DNA of 64,000 nucleotides from Paenibacillus sp. IHBB 10380 (GTDB taxonomy: Bacteria; Bacillota; Bacilli; Paenibacillales; Paenibacillaceae). The DNA lies in NCBI RefSeq assembly GCF_000949425.1, contig NZ_CP010976.1, forward strand, positions 4,650,001 through 4,714,000. Reading direction: 5' to 3'. Below the pieces are notes generated by a model. It was not told the origin of the DNA. It worked only from the letters and a program-made list of their open reading frames with translations, and searched no databases. The position numbers and the translations under genes were made by a program. Within the stretch, counting starts at the first letter, position 1. Each line of letters opens with the position of its first letter. This document shows positions 62,838-64,000 of the stretch, piece by piece.

Positions 62838-64000
62838 ATGAAGTTACATACTCAATTTTTAAGACTCTATTCCCATTATGGAAGCTCTGAAGAGATCGCT
62901 ATCACCTTAGATGAATTAGCCATAACCTTTACATGCACACACCGTAATGCATTAACGATCATTAACAAGATGGTCCAGAACGGATGGATCCTCTGGTTCC
63001 CTCAGCGCGGAAGAGGACGCCGCTCAAAGCTGCAATTCCTTATACAACCTGAAGAAATCGCCGTAGAATCCATGATGCAGGCCATTAATAGACACGACAT
63101 CAAGGAAGCGATTGGTCAGATCAGAGTCCACTCTCGCTCGTCCTCGATGCAGGATCGACTTCAAGGATGGATGCTTTCTTATTTTGGCCATCATTCAGAG
63201 ATGAAGCGCGATAAACAGATCGATACATTACGAATCCCTATTCGTCAGCAGCTTCATACCGTTGATCCACTCTATATGAACCTGCTTGCCGAATCCTTCG
63301 TATCTAGCCATGTATTCGACGGTCTCGTTAGAAGAGAGAATAACAGCAATGAAATTGTGCCGAATATCGCCCATGCTTGGGAAGTCGATGATCGGCGTAC
63401 GATGTGGACGTTCTTCTTACGCAAAGAAGTTCTATTTCATAATGGCAGCATCATGACTGCGGAAGATGTGGTATACACGTTCCAGCGATTAATCGAAACC
63501 TCACGAAGAACGCTATACAGTTTTATTTTCAAACAAATTGAATCCATTCGAGCTATAAACGCCACTACCGTGTGTATTACGTTAAAAGAACCCAATGAGC
63601 TATTCCTGTCCTTCTTATGTACAAGTCGTGCTACTATCGTCCCTAGAGGCTTAGATCAGCTAACAGAGGCCAGCTTCGGCACGAAGCCTATCGGAACAGG
63701 TCCGTTCAAAGTGACAGAGATGAATGATACGGTATGTGTGCTTGAGGTATTCCCGCATTATTTCCAAGGACGAGCGCATCTTGATCGGGTAGAAATCCTC
63801 CAGATTCCTTGGGGGAATGAGCCCGAAACGACAGATCAGGGTGAGCAGACATCTCCCTTTCACGTCATTCTAAGCCCATCCTCTGCTGAAGGACAATCTT
63901 GGAGCCAGATCCATTCCGAAGCTTCTGTGCGGAAATTTGTAACCTGTAATACGCAAAAAACCGGACCCCTAAGTGATCCAGTTGTTCGAGCTCATATCTT
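62838..64000 (+). CDS. SgrR-type regulator, HTH plus solute-binding domain, 3' end outside the window
   Basis: An open frame of 387 residues running off the right edge. The N-terminal SgrR domain (about 1-110) has an HTH (AITFTCTHRNALTIINKMVQNGW). It is followed by an SBP_bac_5-type oligopeptide-binding domain, with TLRIPIRQQLHTVDPLYMN, WTFFLRKEVLFHNGSIMTAE and IGTGPFKV. Such proteins sense a ligand through the binding-protein domain and control a transporter. AGGAG is 10 nt before the ATG at 62838. It is divergent from the DUF4173 gene. No stop is present in the window. Confidence 0.85.
   Translation, partial: MKLHTQFLRLYSHYGSSEEIAITLDELAITFTCTHRNALTIINKMVQNGWILWFPQRGRGRRSKLQFLIQPEEIAVESMMQAINRHDIKEAIGQIRVHSRSSSMQDRLQGWMLSYFGHHSEMKRDKQIDTLRIPIRQQLHTVDPLYMNLLAESFVSSHVFDGLVRRENNSNEIVPNIAHAWEVDDRRTMWTFFLRKEVLFHNGSIMTAEDVVYTFQRLIETSRRTLYSFIFKQIESIRAINATTVCITLKEPNELFLSFLCTSRATIVPRGLDQLTEASFGTKPIGTGPFKVTEMNDTVCVLEVFPHYFQGRAHLDRVEILQIPWGNEPETTDQGEQTSPFHVILSPSSAEGQSWSQIHSEASVRKFVTCNTQKTGPLSDPVVRAHI

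Noticed and set aside
1..64000. CRISPR array, tRNA or rRNA genes
   Set aside because: No regularly spaced repeats and no recognisable tRNA or rRNA segments were seen on reading both strands; a covariance search would be decisive.

Overview
The window looks like chromosome of a spore-forming Firmicute close to Paenibacillus. The evidence is strong AGGAGG-type ribosome binding sites with frequent TTG/GTG starts, moderate GC, CotS-type spore coat kinases, a cytoplasmic maltohexaose-type alpha-amylase, OpuA/GbsR osmoprotection, an AimR-like receptor-peptide pair of the kind known from Paenibacillus, and a dispersed repeat that I recall from many Paenibacillus genomes. No rRNA, tRNA, CRISPR array or prophage was seen.

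Layout. 1-9.2 kb: end of a histidine kinase, an MFS exporter divergent from an Fe-S type (SufR-like) regulator, an IS3-family element sitting in the loop of a terminator, a heterodimeric ABC exporter and an acetate/succinate-type transporter. 9.2-22 kb: small metabolic genes, a glycine betaine uptake operon (opuA) with its GbsR-type regulator, two spore coat kinase homologues, MazG, LOG, ATL, flavin reductase and DoxX genes. 22.2-23.7 kb: an RNPP-type (Alo/AimR-like) receptor whose 3' end overlaps a 42-43 codon exported pro-peptide gene. 24-29.3 kb: a CLC-F-like channel gene translationally coupled to hssRS, followed by hrtBA (heme sensing and efflux) with a recognisable HssR direct-repeat box. 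29.7-45.5 kb: alpha-amylase, a YtrA-like GntR/ABC operon, an APH-fold kinase, a BmrCD-like ABC exporter, AGCS and NSS symporters, a deleted glycerate kinase, VOC protein, PadR regulator and SDR. 45.6-50.5 kb: a DUF2339/DUF3999 membrane pair and a decayed IS3 element with a nested MITE. 51.8-57.7 kb: a DbpA helicase and a complete comQXPA quorum-sensing locus, with a 57-codon comX. 58-59 kb: an unrecognised cluster of short ORFs around a B12-binding-like protein. 59.2-64 kb: malic enzyme with a cre-like site, a second MITE copy, a DUF4173 membrane protein and the start of an SgrR-type regulator.

The most interesting content is cell-cell signalling. Two peptide systems lie 30 kb apart: a ComX-type system using an isoprenylated peptide, and an AloR/AloP-type imported peptide. 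Next to the ComX locus is a compact operon of tiny ORFs that I cannot assign. The second theme is mobile DNA: a pair of about 235-bp MITEs with GGCTC ends and 8-bp target duplications, one nested in an IS3 remnant and one abutting the stop codon of a gene.
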